Assembly: GCA_021442155.1 (NCBI GenBank)
Contig: CM038214.1
Location: 319,126,719-319,190,718, forward strand
From: Cymbidium sinense
Lineage: Eukaryota; Streptophyta; Magnoliopsida; Asparagales; Orchidaceae
Direction of reading: 5' to 3'
DNA length: 64,000 nt
The notes below the pieces were generated by a model. That model was not told the DNA's origin and searched no databases. It was given only the letters and a program-made list of their open reading frames with translations. Every line of letters starts with the position of its first letter. The first letter of the stretch is position 1. This document shows, in pieces, positions 50,151-62,290 of this stretch. The translations under genes and the position numbers were made by a program.

Positions 50151-50694
50151 CGATACTGGGCCCTAGAAGATAACTGGGATACACAAAACTAAGAAGCCCA
50201 AATTAAGATGCTAAATAAACTGATGCTAAATAAAAGATCAGATAAGATAAACCTAGGTAAACCTATAAAGATAGATAAGATAAAAGATAAAACTAAAAAA
50301 TGGATAAAATAAAATACTAAAATAAAATAAAAAAAAAAAATAAATCTAAAATATAAAATAAATAATAATAAATAACCTAAAAAATAAAATACTCTAAAAT
50401 AAAAATGCTAGGCCTAAAACTGTAAGCCTAAAACCCTAAATAAAATAAACTAAACAATCCTCACTAAAAAATATAAACCTTAACAGAGCTAGGCTAAATA
50501 AAAAAATAAACCTAAAAAATAAAATAAAATAACTAAACTAAAGATAAACCTAATCTAAACCAAAAATGGTAAAATAAAATACTAAGATAAATACTTAAAA
50601 TAGGCTAATAAAAATAAAACTTAAATAAAACAAAAATAAAGATATAAAAAATATAATAATAGGCTTGAAGGGTTGTGCTTGATTAAAGATAAAT

Positions 50695-50890
50695 AAATAA
50701 TAAGGCTAGCACTGGGCCCTAAACCACAAGCTACCCTAGGCCACTAGGCTAGATCTGGGCCGGACCTAAAAGCCATGACCCAGCCAAGATCACAGACTAG
50801 GCAACCTAGGCCATGGAGTCCTAAAATAACTGAACCCTAGCCATATAAACCCAGCCCTGGCTGGGACAAACCTGATAAAAGGCCTAAAAG
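50695..50890. repeat. Heptamer island 7
   Basis: It follows the module at 50669. Words include CACTGGGCC, CTAGGCC and CCTAGCC, intermediate between CTAAACC and CTGGGCC. Confidence 0.5.
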
Positions 50891-51565
50891 CACAGAACAA
50901 AATCTAAATGAGCTTGATTAAAATTATAAATAAAAGATAAATAATAAAAAATAAAAATAAAAACTATAGTAAATGTAGAAATAAAAAAATAAAAAATAAA
51001 ACTAAACTAAATTAAACAAATAATAACCTAAAAAATTAAAAAATAAAATGAAAATTAAAAAACCTAAAATAAAAAAAACTAAATGTAAATAAAAACAAAA
51101 TAAACCTAAAATAAAATAAAGAAACTAAAATGAGAAACTTAAAACCTAAAAGAAATAAACCTAAAAAATAAATTAAAAGAGTAAAAATAAAACATCTAAA
51201 AATTAAAAGAAAAAACTAAAATAAATAAAATAATAAACTAAACTAAATAAATAATGAAAACCTAAACCTAAACTAACCTAAATAATCTAAAGATAAGATA
51301 AACTAAAAGATATGAATAAAATAAATAAACTAAACCTTAAAATAAATAAAATGGCTAAAATAACTAACCAGAAAAATATAAACTAAAAGTAAATAAATAG
51401 AGCCTAAACAAAAAGAAAAAAATAAATAACTAGGCTAAACTAAAATAAAATACCTATCTAAAATTAAAGAACTAAATAAAAACTAAATAAAAATAAAGAC
51501 ACCTGAGCTAAATATAAATAACTGATAAAAAACACTGATATACCGGGTTTTTTTAAAAAAAAAAA

Positions 51566-51715
51566 CACTGACACTCTGACTACCTGGAGCCACTAAACTG
51601 ACCTAATCATGGGCCCTACTGAGCCCTGGGCCTGGCCTGAGCCCAGGCCACTGGGCCCCCCTCTCAGATCTGGCCACAGGCTGATCCCAGGACCCCGGGA
51701 CTCACACTGAGCTGA
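51566..51715. repeat. Heptamer island 8
   Basis: It follows the module at 51543 with CACTGAC, CTGAGCC and CTGGGCC words. Confidence 0.5.
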
Positions 51716-53934
51716 AATAATGGCAATAGATAAATGATGGGTTGAACTAAATAAAAATCAGTTATAATAAGAATTAGGCTAAAAGAAACTAAGCTGAGGC
51801 TGAGCCTATAAAAATAAGATAATAAAGATAAAACCAATTAAATAAAGATGGATAAAAAGCAGAAGCTAAAAATAAAATAAACCTAAAAATAAAAAGAAAT
51901 AAAAAAAATCTAAACATAAAATAAGATAAAATAAACCTAAAATAAAATAAATTAACTAAATAAAAACCCAAACTAAAATAAACCTAAAATAAAAACTAAA
52001 CCTTAAAATAAAAAAAATACCAAACAAACCACAATCTAAAAAGGAAACCTAAAATTAAAACTAAACTAAAAATAAAATAAACTAAAATAATAACCTAGAG
52101 CAAAATAAAAATAAATAAAACACAAAACCTAAACTAAAAACAAAAAATAAAACCTAAAATTGAAAAATAAAATAAAAAATAAAACTAAAAAAAAAATAAA
52201 ACTAAATAAATCTAAAACCTAATAAATAAACTAAAATAAAACTAAACTAAAATAAATAAACTTAAAATAAACTTGACTAAACTAAATAAAATAAAATCTA
52301 AATAAAATATAAAATAAAATAAACTAAAATAATTAAAAAATAAACTTGTAAATAAATAAGCAACTTGGGGTTATAAAATAAATAAATAAAATAAAACCCT
52401 AACCCTGAAAAGCTCTAAACCAACCACCCTAAACTGAGAGCCTTGATCTCCTAAACTGAAAACCACTGACCACCCAATCTCAAGGCCCAAAATCCTCCAC
52501 AAATCTAGCCTAAAATCCTGAGCTAAACATAAACAAACTCTGGCTGTAACTAAAAACCTAAACCTAAACGAGACCAAACCTAAAACTAACTAATGAGCTT
52601 AAGATTATAATATAAAATTAAACAAAATAAATAAATAAAATAAAATAAAACTAATGAAATGAGAATAAAATAAAATAAAACAAACAAAAATTAAAATAAA
52701 ATAATAAACAAAATAAATTAAAATAAAATGGACCTTATGATTAAACATAAAATAAAATAAATACTAAATGTAAAATAAAACAAAATAAACCTAAAATAAA
52801 ATAAAATAAAACTAAAGAAAAACCTAAAAAGAGAAAAAATAAAACTGAAATAAAACCTAAATAAAAAAATAAAACCTACATACTAAAAAAAACCTAAACT
52901 AATAAACAAAATAAAATACTTAGAGCTAAAATGATAATGCACTAAACTTAGGCTAAAATAAAAGCCTAGGCCAATCTAGCTAAGATAAAATGAGCTAAAA
53001 TAAACCCTAGCTGAGAAAATAAAAGCCTTAAACCTTGAGCTAAAATAAATAAAATAAACTAAAATAAACCTAAAGAAAATATATAAACTTAAAAGTAAAC
53101 TAAAGCTAAAACCTAAAGGCTAAGGAAAATAAAATAAAGCTTAGGCACAAGCTAAGATATAAAATAAAGCTTAAAAAATAAAAATAAAACCTATGCATAA
53201 ATAAAATAAAAGAAAAAGGCTAAAAAAAACCATAAACTAAATAAAAAGAAATAAATTAAGATAAAACACTGGGATAAAATGTAAAATAAACTAAAATAAA
53301 ATAAGAACAAAATAAATAAACATAAGCGTGCCGGGTTTACTTAATTTTTAAAAAAAACCATAACACTAAAAAATCACAGGCTAACCCTAAACCCCAAACC
53401 CTAAACCTGATCATGGGCAGAGCCAAACTACTAAAGGCCTCTGACCTTAAACCCCTAGGCCACAGACCACAACCACAAACATAAACTAAAACCTAAAAAT
53501 AAAATAATTAAACCCAAAAAAAATAGAATAATTAAAAAACTGATCAAAATAAAATAAAAAATAAAATAAAAGAAAACATAAACTAAAACCTAAACTAAAA
53601 GCCTAAAAGATAAAAAATTAAAGATTAAAAAAACAACTAAATAAAAAAAAAGATTGACAAAATAAAATCTAAACCTAATAAAATAAAATAAACTAAAATA
53701 AAATTAAAACTAAATAAAACCTAAATCTAAAAAAATAAAACTAAAATAAATAAAAAATAAACTAAACCTAAAACAAGCCAAAATAAATAAAGAAACCTAA
53801 AATAAAATAAATACCTTAAAATAAATAAAACTAAAATAAAAAAAAGATCAAAATAAAGAAATAATAAACTAAAATACATAAAAAATAAACTAAACCTAAA
53901 CCTGGTGGTTTGGTTTTAAAAAATAAAATTAATA

Positions 53935-54150
53935 AAATAAAAAACCATGAATACTCTACCCTAAATTGGCCCTAGGCCCTAGAGCCCTGACCACATGACT
54001 ACTGACCTAAACCCTGAACTGAGCCTACACTGAGCTGCAGGCATACTGACCACAGGACATTGATCCTGACCCTGAGCCACAAAGCTTGCAGACCTGAGCT
54101 CAGGCCACTGGCCCAGATCCTCGGGCCTGAGGCCACACCTCTGATCTGAG
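53935..54150. repeat. Heptamer island 9
   Basis: It follows the module at 53902. Words run from CCCTAAA and CCCTAGG to CCCTGAG and GCCACTGG, showing the same A-to-G series. Confidence 0.55.
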
Positions 54151-55380
54151 CTAAAGTAACAAAAATGGATTATTAAGACTAAACATAAATAAATAAACTT
54201 TTAAGATATATAAAAACCTAAGATTAAAAATAAACTAAATAGGCTTAAATCATTAATTTTAATCAAAATGTTAAAAAATTTAAAATAAAAAAACAAAAAT
54301 AACCACAAATCTATCTAAACCCTAAACTGCTACTAAACCCACAAACCCTAAACCTACAAACCCTGACCTACAACTGAAACCACAACATGAACCTAAATAA
54401 ATAAAACCTAAAAAATAAAATAAATAAATAAACTGAAACTAAATAAAGATTAAATAAAAATGCGAGAAATCAATAAACTGAATAAAATTAAACCTAAAAT
54501 AAAATAATAAAAAAATGAAAAAGTGAGAAATAAAATAAATAAAACCTAAACTAAACAAAAAAATAAAATAAACCTGGAATAAAAACCAAAATAAAATAAA
54601 ACTTAAAATAAAATAAACCTAAAATAAAATAAAATAAAACTAAATAAAAATATAAACCTAAAAAATAAACCTAAAATAAACTGAAAATAAACAAAATATT
54701 CTAAACCCTAAACTAAAAAAATTTGACATGAAATAAAATAAAATAAACTAAACTAAATTAAAATAAATAAACCTAGCTATAAGAATATACTGCCTAAACC
54801 TAAACTAAATAAAATAAAAGAGCTTAAATGAAACTTTAAACCTAAACTAAAAAATATAACCTAAAAACCAAAAACCTAAAAATAAAATAAAACCTAGGCT
54901 AAGCACAAAAATAAAAAATAAAACTAAACCAAAAAATAAAATAAAATAAAATCAACTAAAAGAAACTGATCAAAAAATGTAAACTAAAATAAATAAACCT
55001 AAAATAAATAAACTAAATGAAATAAAAAATAAACATAGATAAAATTAAAAAAAAATAAACTAAAATAAATAAAAAAATAAAACTAAATAAACTAAACTAA
55101 TTTAAAAAAAACCTAAACCTATCCTGGCAGGTAAATGCTAAACTAAACTGAAGCACAAACCCTAGCCAGATCTGAGCCCTAAATCCACAAAACTCCGGCC
55201 CTAAACCCTAGCAACCCCTAAACCTAGCCACAAAAATCCTTAACCACAAAACCCTAAAACCCACAAAACCACAAACCCTGAGCACTAGGCCTAAACCCTA
55301 CCTTAACCACTAAACCCCCCAGAGCCTGAACCCAGCTAACCCTAAACCCTAAATTAACCCTAAACCTTAAGAACAAACAA

Positions 55381-55845
55381 AACCTTGACGACAGGAACAT
55401 CACTGTCAACTAGGCTTAGTCTAGATCTAGCGGTGGAGGCGAAGGTGGATGTGATAATTATCGTAGTGGTGGTCAAGGATCTGGAGGTGCTGGTGAATAT
55501 GGAGGTGGTGGTCAGAGCATTGGTGGTTATAAAAGTGGGAGGAGTGATGAAGGTTATAGCCATGGTGGTGGCAGAGGGAGAGATCGAGAATACGATAGTG
55601 GATCATGCCTCGAGAGGCGGGGGTGGTTCTGATGGAACTAGAGAAACTGAAGAACGGCTGATCCAATCGGCTGCTTATGGAACTATCTTTACAGTAGAGA
55701 TGGTTCTACTTATCTAACATTTTTGATTTGCTCTGTGGGTGGTAATTTTTGATCTATGTCGTTGCTTGTGTCTTAGAAAACTTGGGGTGCTACTTGGTTG
55801 ATGAAGTCGAAAAGAAGAAATGTTGAATTTGACTTTTTTCTCTGT
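55381..55845 (+). pseudogene. Glycine-rich (RGG-like) gene fragment, possible retrocopy
   Basis: This is a stretch of normal complexity between telomere-like repeats. One frame, open from 55420 to a stop at 55630-55632, encodes about 70 residues rich in Gly, Ser, Tyr, Arg and Asp, including SGGQGSGGAGEYGGGGQ and GYSHGGGRGRDREYDSGS. This composition resembles the C-terminal tails of plant RNA-binding or TAF15/FUS-like proteins. About 200 bases follow that look like a 3' untranslated region, and then AAAACC-type repeats. It has no visible intron and no start. A processed mRNA copy is likely but unproven. The 110-residue ORF at 55385-55717 is a shadow over most of this length. Confidence 0.55.
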
Positions 55846-56145
55846 TATAAAAACCTAAAAACCTAAAACCCTAAACCCTAAACTAAAACTTAAACCTAAA
55901 AACCTAAACTAAACCTACTAACCTAAACCCTAAAATCTTAAACACCAAACACTAAACCCTAAACCTTGCCTACCTAACCTAAAACCTAAACCCTAAAAAT
56001 ACAAAACCTAAACCCAAACCACTAAACTATAAATGCTACAACTCTCACTAAACCACTAACTCTAAACTAACCTTTAAGCCTGACTAAACTAACCCAAACT
56101 AACCTAACCTAACCCCAAATTAGCGAAAATAAAACCCTAAACCTT
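55846..56145. repeat. Telomere-like array, segment 4 (end)
   Basis: AAACCTAAAA, CCCTAAACCCTAAA and CCTAACC words resume after the gene-like fragment and fade out at about 56145 (GCGAAAATAAAACCCTAAACC). Strand sense is the same as the main array. Confidence 0.75.
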
Positions 56146-57760
56146 GAATAAAGATGTCATTAGGGGTAGATCTAAAGAATGACCTAATCTAACATAGTTA
56201 TGGTAGTTAAAGAAAATGTCTTCAGATATCCTTGATAATTAGAGATTGAAAACCTAAACCCCAAAATCATATTATAATACCATATATTATAGTATAATGT
56301 ATCATATATTTGAGCATGTAGTGATGTGTTTTGGATGTTATAAGATGTTTTGAAATGTTTTAGTATATTATGGTATTATACATAGTTATATTAATATTAA
56401 TCTAAAAATGATTTAATAAATTAGATGATGAAATTTGTTAAATTTGAAGTGGGAATTAGGTTGTAGTACCAAAGGTGTGTTATGCCACTTGTAGTCTAAA
56501 AAGTAAGATTTTATGTTCAAAATAAATATTATATGTTGTAACATAGTATTGCATCATATATCAGAATATATTATTCTATGCATTTTAAATTCTTTTAGTA
56601 TTTTACAATCATGCGGTCAGCCTACACATTATTTATAAAATGTTGATTTTGGACTTTAAAATGGTGGAATTTGGCCAATTCATAATAGGTAGTGCATGGC
56701 ATCATAATATATTATTTCAATCTAAAATATGTAAGTGATATGACTAAAATATATAGTTTTTTATTCTTTTGACTAATTTTATGATTTTTTATCTTAAGTG
56801 ATCCCTTGTGATGTGATATGCAATATAATATAATATAATATGTTATAGTGTATTATAATATAGGATGCCAAAACATAGTGTAGCATCATGCATTATATTG
56901 TGTATTACTACTTGTTGTTTGTTTAACATATTTTAGTTTGTTATAGTATGATGTAGTAGAGTTTGTACTAGTATAATTTATAAAAATATTGATTTATAGG
57001 CTGAGATGATTGGATTTGGCCAAATTTAAGGTAAGCTTTAGGGAACATCATTGGGGGTGTGTTATGGTGTGTCATTTAATAAAAAAAGATGTAATTTTGC
57101 ATCCAAAATAAATGTTCATTATTCAACCAAATTTTATAAATGTTTTGCTTAAAGTGATTCATTTTAAGGTGTAATGTAAGATAATATATTATATGAAAGC
57201 ATATTAAAATTTAATGTACATAACAATATAACTTCACATATATGAATGTGGTGGTGTGTTACTAAATGTTATTGTACATTTTAGTATGTTTTACTTTTGT
57301 TGTAATACATTTGGTCAAAACTCACAAAAATATTAATTTGAAGGTTGAGATGGAAGAATTTGGCCAAATTCATGGCACACACCAAGAAGCAACACCAAAA
57401 TTATGCTAGTTTGTACCATTTATAATAAAAAAATAATAATTTTACATCCAAAATGAACATTATTCATATTTTGAGAAAATTTTGCTATTTGTTCCTTTTA
57501 AGTGATTCTAATGAGGTGTAATGTTAGACAATATATTATATTATAGTAAATTTTAATATAACATCATATATTATAATATAATATAGTGTTTTAATTCATA
57601 CTATAATATGTTTAGCATGATATTATATAGTTAGTTTGAGCTTGCACCATCACAAATCATAAAATGTTAATTATAATGTTAAGATGATGTAATTTTAAAT
57701 AATACATTATTACGCTTTTGGTTGAAGTATTAAAGGTGTGCATAAGAGAAGAAATAAGAT
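56146..57760. repeat. Tandem repeat of about 345 bp
   Basis: A GATG...AATTTGGCCAA anchor recurs at 56670, 57015 and 57359 (intervals 345 and 344). Weaker copies lie at about 56430 and 57695. Between anchors lie a TTTTACATCCAAAATGAAC-like block, an AAGTGATTC block and runs of ATAATATA. Nothing coding is visible. The repeat borders the telomere-like array on one side and Tat copy 2 on the other. Confidence 0.65.
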
Positions 57761-59956
57761 TTGATAAGAATTTTATGTCAAGGATATGGAGGGAGATCAG
57801 CTAGGGGATCACACATGCATTGGACATGACATGTGAGGGGTCTATGTTGAGGGCATAGAAGAAGAAAATATGCTAGGGATAAGGTTTGAATTTGATTTGA
57901 TTATATGATTTGTGGAAAAAAGATTTGTTGGGGATAAGAATCTATAATCCATGAGAGATTAAGATCGACTTGACTTTAATTTTTTTGTTTTAATTGATGT
58001 GGAGAAATATCTACTAGAGATATGGGCTCGAGTTCATTGGGGATCGGGTATATGAACCTTTCACTAGGGAAGTAGGTTCGGGCTATTCGTTGGGAATTAA
58101 GATTTGAGTTTGAGTTCATAAATTTATTTGGGGATGTATTCGCTGGGGAAAAGAGTTTGGTTGGGTTTCTTTGATTTATACTTTACAGAGGGAGTTGGTT
58201 TAATTTGGTTCCACTCAGGAGGTTGGTTTTATATTTGATTTACTTGTGTAACTTGTTTATATATCATTCAGGGCTCCACTAGGGAGAAGGGTGTGATTTA
58301 ACTCCACTGGAATAAATAAGATTGGGTTTAATTTGATCTAAATTAATGTATGGACCCTATCGGTGTGCAATGGACCCACTAAGAAGGGGTTATATCAGCC
58401 TTGAACTACCTTAAGTTTACAAATCCAATGGGAGTCTACCGGCTGTAAGGTAGAGCTAGCAAACCTAAGGGGTTACCTTTCGATGTACAATGAATGTGGA
58501 AGGAAGAAGGTGTAGCAGACTTACATCTTCTAAAGTGAGGAACAACATTTGGGGTGACTGTTGGATAATAAATTGAACCTAATCTAGACTCTTGAGTGAA
58601 TGCGCTAGGGACTTATGTCAACTCAAAATTAGTCAGGATTAATTTTATCTTAATTTCATGTGATTTGATATGGTTTATTTTATCTAGTTTAATTTTGAAT
58701 TATGGGCATATCTGCTCGGGATGTGAGCTTGGTCAAATTTGATAGATTTAATTTATGGACCATGTCAGTGTGCGATAGAACCATTAAGAAGGGGCTCTAT
58801 CAGACTTGTCCTATCTCAGGTTTACAAATCCAAAGGGATAGTCTACATATCGTGGGGTAGAGCTATCCAACCTAAGGGGTTGCCTTTGATTATTACGTGT
58901 TAGGAAAAAAACATAGAAGACTTACATCTTGTAAAGCAGGGAACAACCGCTGGGGTGACCTATTGGTAGCACAATAAATCAAACTCGGCATAGGGGTGGC
59001 TATTAAGTGAATGCCTCTGGGGACTTATATCAACTCAAGAGTAGTCAGGCGATTCCTATAGGGAGTTTTGCTAACACCGCCCTAAAGATAAGATACTTAT
59101 TTAGGAAAAGGTACCACTAGGGGTGTCCTCCTAATCCATAAGTGAATATATATTTTATTTATATGTTTGTGTGGACCCTATTGGTGTGCGAGGAACCACA
59201 CTGAGAAGGGGCTATGTCTGTCTTGACTTATCTCAGGGGCCAAGGGAGAATCTACACATCCACAAGATGAATTGTCCAACCACAGGGGTGGTTACTAGGA
59301 AAGGGGAACTGTCCAATCCGATAGTAACCCGAGTTGTGTCAAAATGGGGTCGCAAAGGATGTTATCCAAATATAGTGCCCACAGGGGAGGTACTACTAGG
59401 GGCATTATCATGAGCTCTGGAAAAGAAAGCCTATAGGTGTACGGTGTCTAAATCAAGAAGAAAGCAAAACAAACGTACATCTACCAAGACTAGTGTATCC
59501 TAAGGTACAAGCACCAACCAACCTAAGGTGTATCCATTAGCATAGTGAGAACCAACCAACCTAAGGGGCACATTGATGTGCAACAATCAATCTAGAAAGA
59601 AATCATGTAGGCTTACAGCGACCATGATCAGTGATCAGTGGACGGATCGAAGGGTCAAGGGAAGGGAGCAATAGGGACATTAGGAAGAACATTAGCTTCG
59701 ACCTAGTAGGCTGGAGTGAGTGTTCTTTGGGGATGTTATCTCAACTCAAAGTTGCCCGAGATAAAACATAAGTTTATTTTATATGTTTGTGTGTAGTTTG
59801 TGTTTATATTGTGTTAATGAAGGATACAACACCACTCTGGTTCCTTAAACCTACCCTAAACACATCGTGGCAGATTCACAAAGAAGAATACTTTCAACAT
59901 GGAAGAGATTAAATTCAAAATGGAATTTTCATTGATGATAATTATTTCAAATATGA
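57761..59956 (-). repeat. Tat copy 2 3' untranslated region with subrepeats
   Basis: It is collinear with 7256-10017. GACCCTATCGGTGTGC-type units start at 58353, 58758 and 59174 (intervals 405 and 416), compared with 320 and 535 in copy 1, so the repeat block has changed length between copies. The segment around 59048 (CGATTCCTATAGGGAG) is shared with 8498. The plus ORF 59171-59413 is not conserved in copy 1 and is not called. Confidence 0.65.
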
Positions 59957-61335
59957 TTTATAATATTTCATGAAGTAGAGCCCACTGATTGGAAGCATTG
60001 GATGTTCTCCCTTATAATTAATAAGCTAATAAGATCCTCATTGGTAGACTTTCTCTATGGTAAAAGGGGTTTCCGAAGTAGGTTCAAACTTGCCTCCAAT
60101 CTTACGATAGGCAAAAATCAATGTCCTTATAACTAAAATAATCTCTCCTACTTAAAAAGCTCTAGGATGGACCAACTTATTATGATCTTGAATCATTTTA
60201 TCTTTAAATAACTTGAGGTTTTGGCATGCCCACAAAGTGTCTCTCCTCCAAATCTTTGAGCTCTTCTAACATCAACTTGGCATTTTGCTATGTTGTGATA
60301 TTTCTATCCACAACTATCCTTAGTTCTGGGAGTTGGACTTTAAATGGTAGGATAGCTTCAGACCCATACAATAAGGAGAAAGGAGTAGAATGAGTTGGAG
60401 TACAATATGTGGTGTGGTAGGCTCACAAGGCTTCAACTAACTGCTCATGCCACTATCACTTATTATTGTGTGTATTCTTTAGTATTTGGATGAGAGTTTT
60501 ATTGAAGGCTTAAGCCATTTTCTCTCGGGTAGTTGATGGTAGAATATATCCAATCTATGTTATGTCTCTAGGAAAAGTTGTTGATCTCACTACTCTTGAA
60601 TGCAGTACCATTATTAGATATAATTTGTTGAGGCACTCTGAACCTATATACGATATGGTTCTTAAAAAATTGGAGCACATGGTAAGCTATGACCTCTCTG
60701 AGCAAAATCACCTTCACCCATTTCGAAAAGTAGCCAATAGCAACTAAGATGAACATATGATCCTTGAAAGAAGAAGGATCAATCAGACCCACTATGTCGG
60801 TACCCCAACACTCGAATGGCCATGACGCCAATGTAGGATGTAGAATGTTGGGTGGTTGGTGTAGGACCACACCGTGAATTTAATGTTGGTGGCATCGCCT
60901 AGTAGTATCCATGCAATCTTTGATCATCGATGGCCAGTAGTATTCTAATCTCTTGATCTTGGCTTTCATCTTGGTTGATTGGTTGGCTCCACATAATCTT
61001 GAGTGTACCTAGGTCATGATCTTATGGGTTTCATGCTCGACTAAACAACATAACCAGATATGATCGAAAGATTACTGAAATAAGACACCATCCACATGAG
61101 CATAAGAAAGTGCTCTCTGCTTCATCTGATAGGCTTGGGACTTTTCTTGAGGTAGTTTGCCTTTATTTAGGTAATCCATGAATGGTTACCTCCAATCTAA
61201 CTCCTCATCCTTCTTGGCAATGGCAACCTCCCCTTCAAGAGAGTACTTTTTGATGAGTTCAATATCAATATGGGATAAGACTTGTCTATTTTTGACCTTT
61301 ATTGATATGGACTCATCCTCAACTCTCGCAAAGCT
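59957..61335 (-). pseudogene. Tat/gypsy integrase relic, copy 2
   Basis: The open frame 60870-60568 is the core: ILHPTLASWPFECWGTDIVG (first Asp), FILVAIGYFSKWVKVILL, then RVPQQIISNNGTAFKSSEI, where the second catalytic Asp of the expected SDNGTAF reads Asn. The zinc finger lies upstream at about 61010, with VHSRLCGANQ: here the first His is kept and the second is Asn, the reverse of copy 1. C-terminal sequence near 60400 resembles the YRTTYRTPTQSTPF block. Frame breaks occur on both sides of the open segment. Confidence 0.8.
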
Positions 61336-61745
61336 TGGCTAAAGCATATGCTATAGCATTCTCTCCTTGAGGAATCTTAAAATTAGTAACCTCTAGGATT
61401 TGGGCCAACAACTCTATGGTGTACTTGTGGTAGTGATGGAACTTGGGCTTTATAACCTTATAGGACCTAGTGATTTGGTTGATAACTAGTTGAGAATCCC
61501 CGAAGATGTTGATGTTCTAGATGCTTAGAGTAATGACTAACTTAAGACTAGCAATCAGAGCCTCATATTTGGCTTCATTATTGGTGTAAGGATTGGATAG
61601 ATGATATGTGAATCTCATCACATCATGGTCTAGAGTTAAGAGAACTATTCCTACCCTTGCCTTTCCTGGAATAATAGATTATGGTTCTCCTCTTTGAGAG
61701 GAAGCTGTGCCAATAAAGTACATCTCCCAGTGGTGAATGCTAGTA
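61336..61745 (-). pseudogene. Archaeal-type RNase H of Tat pol, copy 2
   Basis: It is homologous to copy 1 at 11433-11778 but without the 7.9-kb insert. The start, with a MYFIGTA-like segment at about 61710, joins directly to the linker. Codons for N-E-A-x-Y-E-A and G-D-S-Q-L-V are recognisable at about 61580 and 61490 in broken frames. This copy supplies the uninterrupted reference for the insertion site. Confidence 0.7.
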
Positions 61746-62290
61746 TCCCCTAAGTTCATGATTTGTTCATCGGGGAGATCATCACTGAGCGAAGAGTCAG
61801 GAGGAAGTGGGTGTGCTGCTAAGAAATCTACTAGCACTTATCCTTTCACCGCATGAGGGGTACGAAGGTAATGTCAAACTGCGAGAGGATCATGGACCAT
61901 CATGCTAACCATCTAGATAGCATCAATCATGTCATGAGAAACTATATTGGATTGATCCTAGAGATTAAGTTCACCTTATGAGGAAGCATGTAGTGTTGTG
62001 GTTTTTGGGATGCAAAGATTAAAGCTACGCAATGCTTCTCAATGGGTAGATAATTAACCTCAGCAGAGATTTGATGATAGTTGAGGTAGTAGAGTGCATT
62101 TTCCTTTTTTTTGTAATTGGCTTTGGGCCTACAAAGCACCAAGGGAGTTGTCTAATGCAGTAGTGTAAAGTATGAGCAGCTTGCCTGGGATAGGGGCTGC
62201 TAGAACCGGTGGCATCATCAGGTAATTCTTTATGTCTTTGAAGGCATGCTCATAATTGTCATCCCACTTGAACTTAACATCCCTTTTGAC
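61746..62290 (-). pseudogene. Gypsy-type RNase H of Tat pol, copy 2
   Basis: The frames 62353-62129 and 62142-61942 cover KWDDNYEHAFKDIKNYLM, PPVLAAPIPGKLLILYTTAL, DNSLGAL, then ENALYYLNYHQISAEVNYLP and IEKHCVALIFASQKPQHYM. This matches copy 1 at 19930-20280. A frameshift splits the domain at about 62135. 61746-61940 is the linker to the second RNase H. Confidence 0.8.

Larger units (their letters stand above)
45173..53925 (+). repeat. Recurrent GGGTTTG-TTGATTTAAAA module of the array
   Basis: Copies lie at 45173, 45959, 46781, 47622, 48206, 49588, 50669, 51543, 52364, 53331 and 53902, with weaker ones at 43426 and 55095 and one in segment 1 at 24554. The best versions read CTGGTTTACTTGATTTAAAA or CTGGGTTTGATTTAAAAAAA. 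Intervals are about 570 to 1380 bases, most often 790-880. Each copy except the weakest is followed by a heptamer island and then an A-rich tail, so it marks the start of a higher-order repeat unit. Confidence 0.65.
43293..55380. repeat. Main degenerate telomere-like array with higher-order structure
   Basis: This is 12 kb of CTAAA, CCTAAA and TAAAA words. It has a recurring GGGTTTG...TTTAAAA module (listed separately) and islands of seven-base words of the series CTAAACC, CTGAGCC, CTGGGCC. Canonical CCCTAAA is rare except at 53380-53410 and 55190-55370. CCCTAAA is always on plus. Low complexity makes every ORF here spurious. No retroelement domain is seen inside. Confidence 0.85.

Noticed and set aside
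43293..55380. CRISPR-like array
   Set aside because: There are no constant repeat and spacer lengths. The units are degenerate satellite words in a plant genome.
55385..55717. 110-residue plus-strand ORF rich in Val/Ile
   Set aside because: It is largely a shadow of the glycine-rich frame 55420-55632. Its Val/Ile runs come from GGT/GTG repeats read one base off.
23997..56145. A functional telomere at a chromosome end
   Set aside because: Canonical heptamers are rare, retroelements are nested inside, and unique repeats continue on both sides, so it is interstitial.
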